Positions 19,378-29,020 are shown, counted from the first letter of the stretch. The stretch is 64,000 nt of DNA from Pseudoalteromonas phenolica (GCF_005876835.1 NZ_PPSW01000022.1:124001-188000); one strand, 5' to 3'. A program made the numbers and translations. The notes: generated by a model not told the origin, from the sequence alone.

Positions 19378-19418
19378 TCTCCTTTATGAACACTGTGTGT
19401 TCAACATCAATAAGGAGA
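19378..19418 (-). promoter_or_regulatory. Hairpin sequestering the lysC ribosome-binding site
   Basis: Read on the minus strand, TCTCCTTA (19411-19418) can pair with TAAAGGAGA that contains the lysC Shine-Dalgarno sequence (19379-19384), and between them TGAACAC pairs with GTGTTCA around an ACA loop. The whole makes one long hairpin ending 5 bases before ATG. It would hide the ribosome site and is the likely OFF state of the lysine riboswitch just upstream. Confidence 0.7.
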
Positions 19419-19457
19419 ACTCGGCAAGAATATACGGATAGATTTGATATGCTCATT

Positions 19458-19624
19458 GCCAGAAGCTCTCCACCATAAATCGGTGACAGTTCCGAGGATT
19501 CAGCCTCGTAAACCGAAAAATAGCAGCGACGTACTGATATTCTTCTCGGCGAACACTTCCCTCACTGACTGTCATCGGTATACGTCACCTCAAACCAGCT
19601 ACCTAAGTTTCGCGCCTCTTCTGT
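19458..19624 (-). promoter_or_regulatory. Lysine riboswitch (L box)
   Basis: On the minus strand this leader has the class's conserved blocks in order: AGAAGAGGCGCG at the 5' side, TGAGGGAAGTGTTCGCCGA, GGCTGAATCCTCGG, CTGTCACCG, and TGGTGGAGAGCTTCTGG closing the P1 stem with the 5' CAGAAG. It precedes lysC, so lysine binding should reduce expression of the lysine-controlled aspartokinase. No terminator follows the aptamer; the downstream hairpin over the ribosome site suggests translational control. Confidence 0.95.
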
Positions 19625-19659
19625 TTATTTTGCGTAATCTAAGCTGAACTTAGGCAAAA

Positions 19660-19696
19660 TAAAAACCGCGCAAACGCAAGTTTGTGCGGGTTTTTA
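19660..19696. terminator. Bidirectional rho-independent terminator below nhaD
   Basis: AAAAACCGCGCAAAC and GTTTGTGCGGGTTTTT form a stem around GCAA with T runs on both strands. It ends the nhaD transcript on the minus strand and separates it from the lysC leader. Confidence 0.88.
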
Positions 19697-19758
19697 AAAA
19701 GTAACTTTTAGACGTCTAGGTGTCAAGTACTGTTTTAACTAATTTGTACTTAAAGCTT

Positions 19759-21006
19759 CTAAATCATCATGCCTGCGTAATAAGCACCTACATAACCTAC
19801 TGAATAAGCTATGAGTAGATAAAAGAACATACGTAAGTAGCTAACAAATGTCAGTGCTTTAACCTTGTTCATTGCAATAATGCCTGCAGCAGAGCCGATG
19901 ATCAGCATTGAACCACCAACCCCCGTTGCATAGGTAAACATTAGCCACTGCTGTGTAGACATAGTAATATCAGCTTTTAAAAGTGCCGCAGTTAAAGGCA
20001 CGTTATCTACTGCTGCAGACATAATACCAACAATATAATTCGCATACTCGGGTTTTAGGTAATCATACAACTGAGTGAACTTAACCAAGAAACCCACTTC
20101 TTTTAGTGCGCCAACCACAAGTAAGATACCAACGAAGAACAGAAGCGTGTCGTATTCTATCTCGCGAATATAGTCAATAATTTTACGGTTTACGTCTTTT
20201 TTACGCATTAAGAACTGAGCAACTAAGAACATCAGTGACAAGCCAAATAACATGGTTAATAAAGGAGGCACTTGATACTCAACACTCAAAAATAAAGTAG
20301 AAAAAACCGTTAATGCAAAAATACACGCTATTGTTACATCCGTTTTCTCGATACGACGTGTTTGTTCTTTTTCAAACACAATCGTTTCATTCATGCCAAA
20401 TGACAGCAATGTAGCCAACACGATTACGCTCACAATCGCTGGAGCCACGAGCAATAATAAGTCTGGAATGGTTACTTTATCGGCAAGAAATATCATAAGT
20501 GTTGTCACATCGCCTGTGATCAATGATACTCCCCCTGAGTTGACACTAAATATGATTAAAGTTGCGTATTTTATAAGCTTCTTTGGGTCTAATTTCAACG
20601 ACATAACAACAGCTAATGAAATGAGCGTTGCTGTAATATTGTCTGAAATTGACGAAAATACAAAAGCGGCAATGCCAACCAGGAACATGAGTTTACGTTC
20701 GCTGATTTGTGATGGCATGACACGGTGCACGATATTTTGTATAAAGCCTTTAGAGTTTAGATAAGCGACGAAAGTCATGGTGGCCATTAAAAATAGCCAC
20801 AAGGTTGCTATCTCTAATATGTTGTGGTTTAGCTCATGTTGTACATTTTCTGGGCTTTGACCATGTATTGGAGAGATAAAGGCGATAATCCAACATAAAG
20901 TACCAAAAAAAAGTGTAGTTTTGGCCTTGTTTACATGGATTATATCCTCTATAACGATGAGCACAAAAGCTATCGCTATCAGTGTTAGGATTATAGTAGT
21001 AACCAT
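19759..21006 (-). CDS. nhaD: Na+/H+ antiporter NhaD
   Basis: A 415-residue inner-membrane protein with about 12 hydrophobic segments. The middle has FSSISDNITATLISLAVV, where polar residues inside helices are typical of the ion-transporter superfamily, and the second half has MSAAVDNVPLTAALLK, the matching inverted repeat. NhaD exchanges sodium (and lithium) for protons in halophilic and marine bacteria. It is a single-gene unit with its own terminator. The length is somewhat short for the family but both repeats are complete. Confidence 0.92.
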   Translation of the reverse strand: MVTTIILTLIAIAFVLIVIEDIIHVNKAKTTLFFGTLCWIIAFISPIHGQSPENVQHELNHNILEIATLWLFLMATMTFVAYLNSKGFIQNIVHRVMPSQISERKLMFLVGIAAFVFSSISDNITATLISLAVVMSLKLDPKKLIKYATLIIFSVNSGGVSLITGDVTTLMIFLADKVTIPDLLLLVAPAIVSVIVLATLLSFGMNETIVFEKEQTRRIEKTDVTIACIFALTVFSTLFLSVEYQVPPLLTMLFGLSLMFLVAQFLMRKKDVNRKIIDYIREIEYDTLLFFVGILLVVGALKEVGFLVKFTQLYDYLKPEYANYIVGIMSAAVDNVPLTAALLKADITMSTQQWLMFTYATGVGGSMLIIGSAAGIIAMNKVKALTFVSYLRMFFYLLIAYSVGYVGAYYAGMMI

Positions 21007-21154
21007 AATGCGTAAACAACCTGTGTTTAAAAATTAACAAAAATGGTGGGTAACGTAAGTCGGCGCAGATTCTAGCATTATAGGTACATGTAAGCTATCA
21101 ATATAAGTATAAAATACGGTCTTTTTTCACAAAAAAGACACAAAGTGGAAAAAT

Positions 21155-22417
21155 ATGATCCCAGCGAAGAAAGTTTTAAATACGCTCACTGAACACTGGT
21201 CTGTCATTGAGCTTTTGTTTAAACGTTTCAAAATGACTGATTTCAGCATCAAAGACGTTCAAAACATCATAAAAAACAAAAATCCTCATTGGAAAAGTGA
21301 CAAAATATTCAAGGAAACTAATAAATTATTAAACCAGGAAATAATCATACCACTGGCAAAATCGTCACAATTAGAAATTAACAGAGCGATTGCTGATTTC
21401 ATCAGTTTTTTATTGCAAGAAGAAGACTTAGGAATCGCTGCAGAAATAACGGTTTTGGTTACTGATCTGGAACGACTCGGTAACCGCCTAGCACAATCCG
21501 GTGAAGATGGTGACTTTACTGAGTTACGTCGATTTAGCCGCATTATGGACGAGCGAGTGCGTAAAATCGTCAAGCTGTTTAGTCATAATGAAAACGCTAT
21601 CTTTAACATTGTAGAGCAAGCAAAGTCTGATACCAGCCATGTTTCACTTCAAAAGCGTTATAAAGCCGTGATAGAGGCATTCGACGAATATATTGAGCCT
21701 ATGCTGGAAATGGTCGATATTCGAGGTGATTTTCACCGCTGCTTTAACCGCATAGAAGTACAAATTAGTGCTCAGATAGAACACATTGAACTCTTTGGCC
21801 GTGGAAGTATTGATAAGCGCATGCTCGAACAACTTCGTACTCGTATTCTTGATATGCACCTAGTTGGTCGAGAAAGTCTGCGCAAGAGTGCTGATATGCT
21901 AATGCCACTACGAGAAGAACTGCGCCGTAACAATCTGATCACACGACAGGCATCTAAAGTTCTAGGTCTTATTCGTAAAAACGGCGTTGATCGAACACTT
22001 AGTGCCGTACAGCCTGAGTTTGTCTCTGATATTCAACGTTTTTCATTAGGCCAACAACGCCACATGGTCGCCTATATGGCAAGCTTAGTAGAATTTGAGC
22101 ATGACGAATACGAACTTCCCGATCAAACCGACGTACCGGCCTATCAGAGCCCAAATATCCCAGATTACAATAATGTAAGAACAACTTTCGCAAAAACAGG
22201 CCAAAAACGAACAGCGATTTTAGGTTTCTTATCTGAACAGTATCCAGATCTTGAAGCCGATGAAATGCTGTTTTTATATCAAAAACTAATTAACGATACA
22301 GATCTCGAATTACAACAGGACGAACAACGTACAAGCGTGTCTATTTCGGGACAGACATTCAAACTGTATCCATTTAATGCCGCCAACAAGCAAGAACAAA
22401 AGAATGACAAACATTAA
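21155..22417 (+). CDS. mksF: MksF-like kleisin subunit of an Mks condensin
   Basis: A 420-residue soluble, mostly helical protein. It is first of three tightly linked genes whose third product is an SMC-like ATPase and whose second is a small winged-helix-sized protein. Size, order and composition match the kleisin (F) subunit of MukBEF/MksBEF condensins, which bridges the ATPase heads. No catalytic motif is expected or seen. The identification leans on operon structure more than on motifs. The following gene starts inside its end. Confidence 0.75.
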   Translation: MIPAKKVLNTLTEHWSVIELLFKRFKMTDFSIKDVQNIIKNKNPHWKSDKIFKETNKLLNQEIIIPLAKSSQLEINRAIADFISFLLQEEDLGIAAEITVLVTDLERLGNRLAQSGEDGDFTELRRFSRIMDERVRKIVKLFSHNENAIFNIVEQAKSDTSHVSLQKRYKAVIEAFDEYIEPMLEMVDIRGDFHRCFNRIEVQISAQIEHIELFGRGSIDKRMLEQLRTRILDMHLVGRESLRKSADMLMPLREELRRNNLITRQASKVLGLIRKNGVDRTLSAVQPEFVSDIQRFSLGQQRHMVAYMASLVEFEHDEYELPDQTDVPAYQSPNIPDYNNVRTTFAKTGQKRTAILGFLSEQYPDLEADEMLFLYQKLINDTDLELQQDEQRTSVSISGQTFKLYPFNAANKQEQKNDKH

Positions 22418-22955
22418 TTTAACTGATTTATCAGAATTACAAGCCATCAATAAAAAATTGGTTAGCGGGTATCACATCAGTGAACAAGACACCACCTTAT
22501 GGCAGCAACTTGACCAAAAAATTGATGCTTACCAAGCCTTATTTACTGCGCTTGGTCACGATCTTATTCATGATGCCCGAGGCTTTTATTATTTAGGCAG
22601 TGATGAGAGCACCCCAAACATGGGGAAGATTTCTCGTGCCATTGCATTAACTATCTATATTCTTATTGAGCATTACGCCAACCAAGGTAAAGATCCCCTT
22701 CGTGCCCTATTTGATAACATCGCCGATTTAGAGCTGATGCAAACACTGGTACAAATGAATAAACACCTGTTTGACCAGCTCGAAATTTTTTCAGGCTCAG
22801 AACTTCGTAAAGACGTGTATTTACGCATGGTGCGCTTAGGGCTGGCTAAAGAAGTTGAGCAAGGCTTTGTATTACTCGCGCCAGTTTATAGATATATAGA
22901 TGCATTAATGGAAGTAAATGATAATAACTTTGACGAACTCGAGGAAGAAGTATGA
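22404..22955 (+). CDS. mksE: MksE-like subunit of an Mks condensin
   Basis: A 183-residue soluble protein from ATG 22404 (the frame also has ATG at 22377). It overlaps the kleisin gene by 14 bases and ends in an ATGA overlap with the ATPase gene. Size and position match the E subunit, a winged-helix protein that binds the kleisin. The C-terminus is strongly acidic (NNFDELEEEV). The call depends on the operon. Confidence 0.72.
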   Translation: MTNINLTDLSELQAINKKLVSGYHISEQDTTLWQQLDQKIDAYQALFTALGHDLIHDARGFYYLGSDESTPNMGKISRAIALTIYILIEHYANQGKDPLRALFDNIADLELMQTLVQMNKHLFDQLEIFSGSELRKDVYLRMVRLGLAKEVEQGFVLLAPVYRYIDALMEVNDNNFDELEEEV

Positions 22956-25738
22956 GTAAGTTATATGGATTAAGTAAGCTTGCACTATTAAATACGGCGG
23001 GCTATGCAAAATGTGTGATCCCGCTCAATAAGAGTGCCTCTATTTGTGCGCCGAACAATACTGGTAAAAGCTCGGTGATTAATGCGCTGCAATTTCCGTT
23101 GATCAACGACCTGCGTTTAACTGAATGGGATGGTCACGATTTAGAAGAAACACGTAAATTCTACTTCTCAAGCGATCAAAGTTACATTTTACTTGAAGCC
23201 AATCTACCCCACGGTGATGTCGTCATCGGTGTTGCAGGTTTAGGCAAGATTGCAGGTTACGCTCACCAGTTTTTTTGCTACCCAGGAAAGCTTGATTTAA
23301 ATGATTTCACGCAAGACAAGAGCATCATTAAATATACCAAGCTTTTTAATCACCTTGAGAGCAAAGGCAAAAAAGCGGTCGAGTTAAAAGCACAAGAGCT
23401 AAATGCCCTACTCATTGGTGGTGCAACACAATTTGATGGTGATATTAACCTTAAAATGATCCCATTAAATAACGTACAAGATGCGTCTATTTATAAAGAG
23501 ATTTTCAGACGAATTTTGAACTTGCATAAATTAGGCGCGCAAGACGTAAAACGCTTTATGCTGCGTGTATTTGAACGCCACATGTCAAACTCAAAAGTCG
23601 ACTTTTATGAAGTATGGCGTCGAGCTTTTGATAAAGTAAACCACTCTCGTCGCGAACTTGCTGCTCTTGAGTCAATGCAAGAGCCCATTGCAGCCCTTGA
23701 ACAAATGCTCGATAGCGAGAGCGGTATAAAAGGTAAACTTGCCGCCTACGCCCCTAAAATTGATATGGCACTGGTGGAATTTGCCGATTATCAAGAATCA
23801 CAAATGAGTGAGCTTGAAGCTCAACTAGAAGACATAGAGCAAGAAAAACACGACTTCGAACAAAAACAACAACTTTACTTACAACAGTCAGGCGACATTG
23901 CCCGTCGCCAAGCGCAAATTGAGCAGTGGTTTATTGACTACTCGGCCCTTAAAACTGAGTTTGAATTAACCAATCACGCGACCTTAAAAACCAATCTGCA
24001 ATTATTGAAAAAAGAATACGAGCAGTTGTCGTTTTCTATTAATAGCGCTCAAGGGCAAAGCTTACATACCCTTGATTATCGTATTAACGAGAACAACAAG
24101 CAGATCAAGAGCCTAAAGCTGCAACTTAAAAACCTTGAGTTCAATTTGTTTACTCGTATGCGTGAAGATCTGTCTCTAAAAGAAGTCGAAGAAATTTCTC
24201 GTATTTTGAATCCAGATATTCTGAGCTTTGCAACGACAAGCCAAGGTGAAGTTGATATTCATGACGAAGATGCTTTCGGTGAGTTCTTAGCAAACTTATC
24301 AAACAGCGTAAAAGGCGGTGAATTAACACTGCCAGGTGCAACCATCAAGCTTAAAAAGCTCAGTCCTGTACAAATGCAAAGTGGCGAGAACAAAGCACAG
24401 TTAAAGGCGCAGTTAGAATCATTACAGCAATCATTAGTCGAGCTCAAACAACAGCGTGAAGTTGCAGCAAACGTAGTACAAAAGCAGCAAGAGCGTGATG
24501 CATTATATGATGAGCTAATGGCACTAGAAGCAACGCTAAAACGCTTCGAACAATACCAAACCATGCTGCAATCTGTTGAAGCACAATCTCTACTCAAAGA
24601 GCAATTAGACGCTGAGCGCGAGCAAGTAGACAGCTATCTTCAAGATATTCAACGCAACGCCAGCTCAATCTCAGATAGACGTTCAATTATTTTATCGAAG
24701 CAAGACTTAATTAAACGTCAAGGGGACCGTTTAAAACAGGTTAAATCTGAGCGTATTGATCACACACTAGACATTGTGAGCGAGCAACAAACGCCTTACC
24801 CTGTTGAGATAAACCTTGATTTCGATAACTTGGCTGATGTGATCCACCAGTTCAATAAAGATTGCCATGAACTGCGTAATCTAGCTGTCAACGTGCGTAA
24901 TACCTATTTGCATATTTACAATGCGGGTATCACCAAGTTTGATAATGAATCCGATGAATTTACTAAATATCAGAAACTCATCAGCGCATATCATAATATT
25001 GACAATGAACGTGATGCGGTTGAGAAACAAGCACGTGTTGCCCTCACTGAGGTAGCTGCAACCATTAAAGGCCTTCGTGAAGATTTAGATCGTTTACGTC
25101 GTGAAATGAACAGCTTTAACAAAGGGATCAGTCAACATAGGATCTCAAACTTACAGGCGTTTAAGATCAATGTGATACCTCGTAAGATGCTAGTCGACTC
25201 TATAGATACGATTATCAGCACGTCTGATAGTTATGAAAAAGGTGACAATCTTGATCTATTGAGTGAATTACCTACAGACGAAAAAGCTGTTACCGCAGCA
25301 AAAGATCATTTAATCAAGCTTGCCAGCGAAAAAACAGGTTTAACGCTTACCGACTTATTCGATATCCGTTTTGAGGTGGTTAATCGCGCCGGTGAGACTG
25401 AACATTTCGATAAAATCGATTCTGCAGGTTCTAACGGAACGCGTATTACAATCAAGCTGTTATGTGGTATGTTGTTCATTCGTTATCTATTATCAGATCA
25501 GGAACAAACGTTGTATCGTATTCCTATCTATATAGATGAGGCGGCAGATATTGACCCGCAAAACCAAAAAGCCATTATAGAAACCGCATTGAGTTTCGGC
25601 TTTGTACCAATTTTTGCTTCGGTTAAACCGCAAATCAGTTGTGACTACTTAGTGCCAATCCGTAGTGTAAAAGATGGCAGTCAGAACTGGGTTGACGAAA
25701 AAGATTGGATTGAAGTGGAACATTCTGAGGCCAGTTAG
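22952..25738 (+). CDS. mksB: MksB-like SMC ATPase
   Basis: A 928-residue SMC-type ATPase. Walker A is APNNTGKSS (33-41), long coiled coils fill about 265-720 (EQEKHDFEQKQQLYLQQ, LKAQLESLQQSLVELKQQ), a C-loop-like SAGSNGT lies near 823, and Walker B PIYIDEAADIDP near 857. It is much shorter than MukB (about 1,480) or classical SMC (about 1,150), which is usual for MksB. These complexes compact or load DNA, and some act against plasmids when paired with the MksG nuclease. No MksG-like gene follows; a lipoprotein gene does. Confidence 0.85.
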   Translation: MSKLYGLSKLALLNTAGYAKCVIPLNKSASICAPNNTGKSSVINALQFPLINDLRLTEWDGHDLEETRKFYFSSDQSYILLEANLPHGDVVIGVAGLGKIAGYAHQFFCYPGKLDLNDFTQDKSIIKYTKLFNHLESKGKKAVELKAQELNALLIGGATQFDGDINLKMIPLNNVQDASIYKEIFRRILNLHKLGAQDVKRFMLRVFERHMSNSKVDFYEVWRRAFDKVNHSRRELAALESMQEPIAALEQMLDSESGIKGKLAAYAPKIDMALVEFADYQESQMSELEAQLEDIEQEKHDFEQKQQLYLQQSGDIARRQAQIEQWFIDYSALKTEFELTNHATLKTNLQLLKKEYEQLSFSINSAQGQSLHTLDYRINENNKQIKSLKLQLKNLEFNLFTRMREDLSLKEVEEISRILNPDILSFATTSQGEVDIHDEDAFGEFLANLSNSVKGGELTLPGATIKLKKLSPVQMQSGENKAQLKAQLESLQQSLVELKQQREVAANVVQKQQERDALYDELMALEATLKRFEQYQTMLQSVEAQSLLKEQLDAEREQVDSYLQDIQRNASSISDRRSIILSKQDLIKRQGDRLKQVKSERIDHTLDIVSEQQTPYPVEINLDFDNLADVIHQFNKDCHELRNLAVNVRNTYLHIYNAGITKFDNESDEFTKYQKLISAYHNIDNERDAVEKQARVALTEVAATIKGLREDLDRLRREMNSFNKGISQHRISNLQAFKINVIPRKMLVDSIDTIISTSDSYEKGDNLDLLSELPTDEKAVTAAKDHLIKLASEKTGLTLTDLFDIRFEVVNRAGETEHFDKIDSAGSNGTRITIKLLCGMLFIRYLLSDQEQTLYRIPIYIDEAADIDPQNQKAIIETALSFGFVPIFASVKPQISCDYLVPIRSVKDGSQNWVDEKDWIEVEHSEAS

Positions 25739-25765
25739 GTCTCAGAAAGCAAATGACATTATCAA

Positions 25766-25781
25766 CTGGGATGGATCCCAG
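25766..25781 (+). repeat. Short palindrome upstream of the lipoprotein gene
   Basis: CTGGGAT and ATCCCAG are perfect 7-base arms with two bases between. They lie 16 bases before the lipoprotein start codon and just before its ribosome site. Another imperfect repeat (TTCTGAGGCC / GGTCTCAGAA, 25723-25747) spans the mksB stop. Either could limit read-through from the mks operon. Confidence 0.4.
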
Positions 25782-25797
25782 AAACTAGGAGAACGCT

Positions 25798-26349
25798 ATG
25801 TTAAAGCATTTATTTATTGCAGTATTGCTCACGCTCGTTGCGGCTTGTGGTAGCACACCGGATTGGGATTATGATACCTCTGTTGAGTTTGCTAATTACA
25901 AAACATTTGCATGGTCAGAACATGCTGATATTAAAAATCACGGCAGTGACTATCAAATTAATGACTTAATGGAAAAACGTATTCGTAAAGCCATTGTTGA
26001 AAATTTAGCTGCGCAAGGGATCAAGTTTGTTGACGCTAAAAATGCGGATGTATTAGTGAATTATCATGCATCTGTTGACCAAAAACTGGAGTCAGACACA
26101 ATGCAAACCACCTACTCTGCGCGTTGGAATTACTGGGGCTGGGGTTATCAAACTCAAACTACAACCCGTGAATATGATGTCGGCACTCTCGTAGTTGATA
26201 TTGTCGATGCTAAATCAAATCAACTGGTTTGGCGAGGTGCAAAAGAAGGTCGTTTACGTAAAAAACAAACACCAGAGCAACGCACTGAAGCAATTAACAA
26301 AACCATAGCTGAGATATTAAAGAACTTTCCGCCAAAGCCACAGCATTAA
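25798..26349 (+). CDS. DUF4136 lipoprotein
   Basis: A 183-residue lipoprotein with signal peptide and lipobox VAAC (Cys17), so the mature protein is anchored in the envelope. The sequence after it (FANYKTFAWSEH, then DVLVNYHASVDQK and VGTLVVDIVDAKSNQLVWRG) matches the DUF4136 family of small lipoproteins. The function of the family is unknown. It is a stand-alone gene with a GGAG ribosome site and its own terminator. Confidence 0.88.
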   Translation: MLKHLFIAVLLTLVAACGSTPDWDYDTSVEFANYKTFAWSEHADIKNHGSDYQINDLMEKRIRKAIVENLAAQGIKFVDAKNADVLVNYHASVDQKLESDTMQTTYSARWNYWGWGYQTQTTTREYDVGTLVVDIVDAKSNQLVWRGAKEGRLRKKQTPEQRTEAINKTIAEILKNFPPKPQH

Positions 26350-26362
26350 TAATTGATAAAGT

Positions 26363-26391
26363 AAAAAGGCGCTTAACAAAGCGCCTTTTTT
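26363..26391 (+). terminator. Rho-independent terminator
   Basis: AAAAAGGCGC and GCGCCTTTTTT form a stem around TTAACAAA. It follows the DUF4136 gene by 14 bases and also carries A/T runs on the minus strand side, so it can end the convergent transcript. Confidence 0.9.
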
Positions 26392-26415
26392 GATTTGAAC
26401 AAAAGCATAGTCTGC

Positions 26416-26865
26416 CTACCATTTTCTCTTGCCCACAAGCTTAATTAATCCAAATATAAAACTGCGACAATAAATCCATACTATTACTGATATAAATAAA
26501 CTTATAAATGAACTCAATAATATAGAGCGTGAGTAATACACCTCATCGTTCATCTTTAGTTCCGTGATCAAACCATCATCTTTAAGGTATTCCACCTCTA
26601 TTATTTTATCTTGAAACTCATTTTCAAAATCTGAACAACGGGCAAATGAACCTCTTAATCTTAATTGTAACCCTTGAAATTTTATATAGCCGTTTACTCT
26701 GTTAAGTTTATCCGCTTCACTACAGTGTAAAGTTGCGTGTGATAAATCAATTCTATTTACTTCAATGTCAGCGTACTCAATTTCAAACAGGAGATAAACG
26801 ACAGCTGATAGCATCAAAACAACGACTACATCAAATTTAATACGGTTTAAATAATTTCTCATCAT
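26416..26865 (-). CDS. Hypothetical membrane protein with two helices
   Basis: A 149-residue protein with a hydrophobic segment near each end (VVVVLMLSAVVYLLF at about 13-28 and ILLSSFISLFISVIVWIY at about 113-132), and a middle domain of about 80 residues that is probably periplasmic. I do not recognise the family. It lies 55 bases downstream of the CadC-like regulator on the same strand and may be cotranscribed with it. Confidence 0.65.
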   Translation of the reverse strand: MMRNYLNRIKFDVVVVLMLSAVVYLLFEIEYADIEVNRIDLSHATLHCSEADKLNRVNGYIKFQGLQLRLRGSFARCSDFENEFQDKIIEVEYLKDDGLITELKMNDEVYYSRSILLSSFISLFISVIVWIYCRSFIFGLIKLVGKRKW

Positions 26866-26920
26866 ATCGAAACTTTACAATCTCACCTTTAATAGCTTTA
26901 ATAGCTTTAAGCCTCCATCA

Positions 26921-29020
26921 CTAAATGCTTTTAATATCAAGCTCAAGAATATCAGCTGAATTGCTGCTTTGTTCAAGCAAAATTACTTTGTCTGATATAC
27001 TCGTTATTCTTTCACACCATGAATCACAGAACTTTTGTGATTCTCTTTGCATTTCATTGTTGTTATTAGTAAGAGAGTTATATTCATAAAAACCAAGGTG
27101 TGTTTCTGAGCCTTTTTTTACCAGATAAGAAAAGCCTTGGTAATGCGGGTAAACACGTTTGATACCCTCAACACCTTTCAGAAGCTCCTCGTCATTAGTG
27201 TGATCAATTATTTGACCCTCTGACAAACTTATTAAGTTGTCTTTAGCGTCTAAGAAAACTTGTTTTTTTGCCAACTCGATATTTAAGCTTTGAGATACTT
27301 CAGTATTTAAATTAAATCTGTTGAGATTGTCATTATGAGTACTTTTATCAACAAATAAAATAGCTTCTGAGTGTTGGTACCATGCTTTTGGTACACCTAT
27401 TATTTTATCTAGCCACTGCAAAGAATGATGCTTTTCTTCAAGATGAATAATAAAAGGTTTATTGTTGATGCTACTTACAAGTCGTTGTCCCTGTTCATCC
27501 CAAAATGTCTGAGTCAGAGCATATTCATTTTCTTTATTTTGAAATACTAGGCGTTCTTGACCCGTTGAAGTGTCCCTTATAAATATTTGCGGCAAGCCAT
27601 TTTTGAGAGATATATAAGCAATACTAGAACTATCGGGTGACAAACTCGGCTTCATATCAACCGTATTTGAATCTACAACTTTTATTGGCTCTGCCAACGT
27701 TTGAAGATCTGTTTTCAGAATGTCTTGATCTGATTTGGCCTCAATGAAATATAACTTGCTTTTAACTATCTGAGGGTAAACAAGGAAGTTATAACTCTTA
27801 TAGTCGAGTGTTGTTATGTCACCTGACAAATTTAATTGTTTTAGCTGGCTACCATTACTTAAAAGCAGAGCGTGTTCGTTCTCAAACCAAGATAAGAAGT
27901 GCCAGTTGTGATCAATCTCAGCGATGGTCGTTATGTGTTTAGAGTCCAGCGATAAGCTCTTTACTTCAGAAATGCCATCCCTATTAAATCCTATTATGGC
28001 AAGATGTGACTGGGTTGGAGAAAGGGAAATTTTATATGGCTTATAGTCATCATTTGGCTCTAAAAGTATCTCTAAAAGTCCCGTGTTTAAATTGTGTTTA
28101 TATAAGCTCACATTACGACTGTGCTCAGAACTGTTTTGATTAGCTAGGTAATAAAGCTTTTGATTATCATCAATAAAAAATACACTATTCCAAGTGATAT
28201 CTTGGCGCTGAAATAATACTTGATCCGAAACTGGCTTTCGTTGTGCATCCAGTAAAATACGATTAAAAGAGATGCTATTTTGTTCTTTTGAGGAATAAAC
28301 AATACTATTTAAATGCATGTCCCATGCAAGATATGTATAAGCTTTAGCATTTTGGCTTAAAGGCCACTCCTTTTGAGTTACAAGGTCTTTCAATAGTAGC
28401 CTGCGTTGACTAGGTCCGCTTTGACTAAGTCCACTCTGAATATAAGCCATATAGCGACCATCAGGACTAACCTGCATATAACGCTCTTTATCATTGCTAG
28501 ATGTGATCGGACTCAGGTTTAAAAGCTGAATTTTTGACTTTTGAGGTTTGAATAAAACCACACTAGAAACCGCGACAATACATAATATTAAGGATATCAA
28601 AGCCAAGTTTGATGGCTTTATCTTGAGTAATGCAGACTTTTCAGCTTCTAAGCTTGAGCCTTGTTGTTCTGTTTTTTCATTCGCACTATCAATCAATTTA
28701 ATCGAGGCTTCTAGACTATATCCTCTTTTGGGGTGGGTTTTAATTAGTGTTTTATCTTCATCGGATAATGCTTGTCTCAGTAAAGCTATGTTCCTTCTGA
28801 CTGAGTTAGGGCTGTAAATAGATTTGGGCCAAACTTTTTCAAATAAAACTTCAGCGCTATGAACCTGTCTAGGTGCACCACAAAGTACCCTTAGCAAATC
28901 CATTACTTTTGGCTCTATTACCTCTATTTTTGTATCTGTCGAAATTTGTCCGGTTCCAAAATCAACTCTAAATTCATTGATAGAAATTTTTTTTGGTAAA
29001 TTTGTATATGATAAATCCAA
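26921..29020 (-). CDS. CadC/ToxR-type transmembrane regulator with TolB-like sensor
   Basis: A 699-residue inner-membrane transcription regulator. The N-terminal winged helix of the OmpR type spans about 15-110 (VLFEKVWPKSIYSPNSVRRN, then IKTHPKRGYSL). A single transmembrane helix lies at about 137-156. The periplasmic part of about 540 residues has WD/TolB-like repeats (MQVSPDGRYMAYIQSG, PSLSPDSSSIAYISL). Such proteins sense an envelope signal without phosphorylation. It is divergent from a secreted serine hydrolase gene 153 bases away, a probable target, though this is only positional. Confidence 0.88.
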   Translation of the reverse strand: MDLSYTNLPKKISINEFRVDFGTGQISTDTKIEVIEPKVMDLLRVLCGAPRQVHSAEVLFEKVWPKSIYSPNSVRRNIALLRQALSDEDKTLIKTHPKRGYSLEASIKLIDSANEKTEQQGSSLEAEKSALLKIKPSNLALISLILCIVAVSSVVLFKPQKSKIQLLNLSPITSSNDKERYMQVSPDGRYMAYIQSGLSQSGPSQRRLLLKDLVTQKEWPLSQNAKAYTYLAWDMHLNSIVYSSKEQNSISFNRILLDAQRKPVSDQVLFQRQDITWNSVFFIDDNQKLYYLANQNSSEHSRNVSLYKHNLNTGLLEILLEPNDDYKPYKISLSPTQSHLAIIGFNRDGISEVKSLSLDSKHITTIAEIDHNWHFLSWFENEHALLLSNGSQLKQLNLSGDITTLDYKSYNFLVYPQIVKSKLYFIEAKSDQDILKTDLQTLAEPIKVVDSNTVDMKPSLSPDSSSIAYISLKNGLPQIFIRDTSTGQERLVFQNKENEYALTQTFWDEQGQRLVSSINNKPFIIHLEEKHHSLQWLDKIIGVPKAWYQHSEAILFVDKSTHNDNLNRFNLNTEVSQSLNIELAKKQVFLDAKDNLISLSEGQIIDHTNDEELLKGVEGIKRVYPHYQGFSYLVKKGSETHLGFYEYNSLTNNNNEMQRESQKFCDSWCERITSISDKVILLEQSSNSADILELDIKSI

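Noticed and set aside
19444..19647. A 67-residue plus-strand open frame over the lysC leader
   Set aside because: It is explained by the complementary lysine riboswitch, whose structure is conserved in RNA, not protein.
21155..25738. An operon for a complete Wadjet defence system
   Set aside because: The nuclease subunit (MksG/JetD) is missing from both flanks, so the defence label is not supported.
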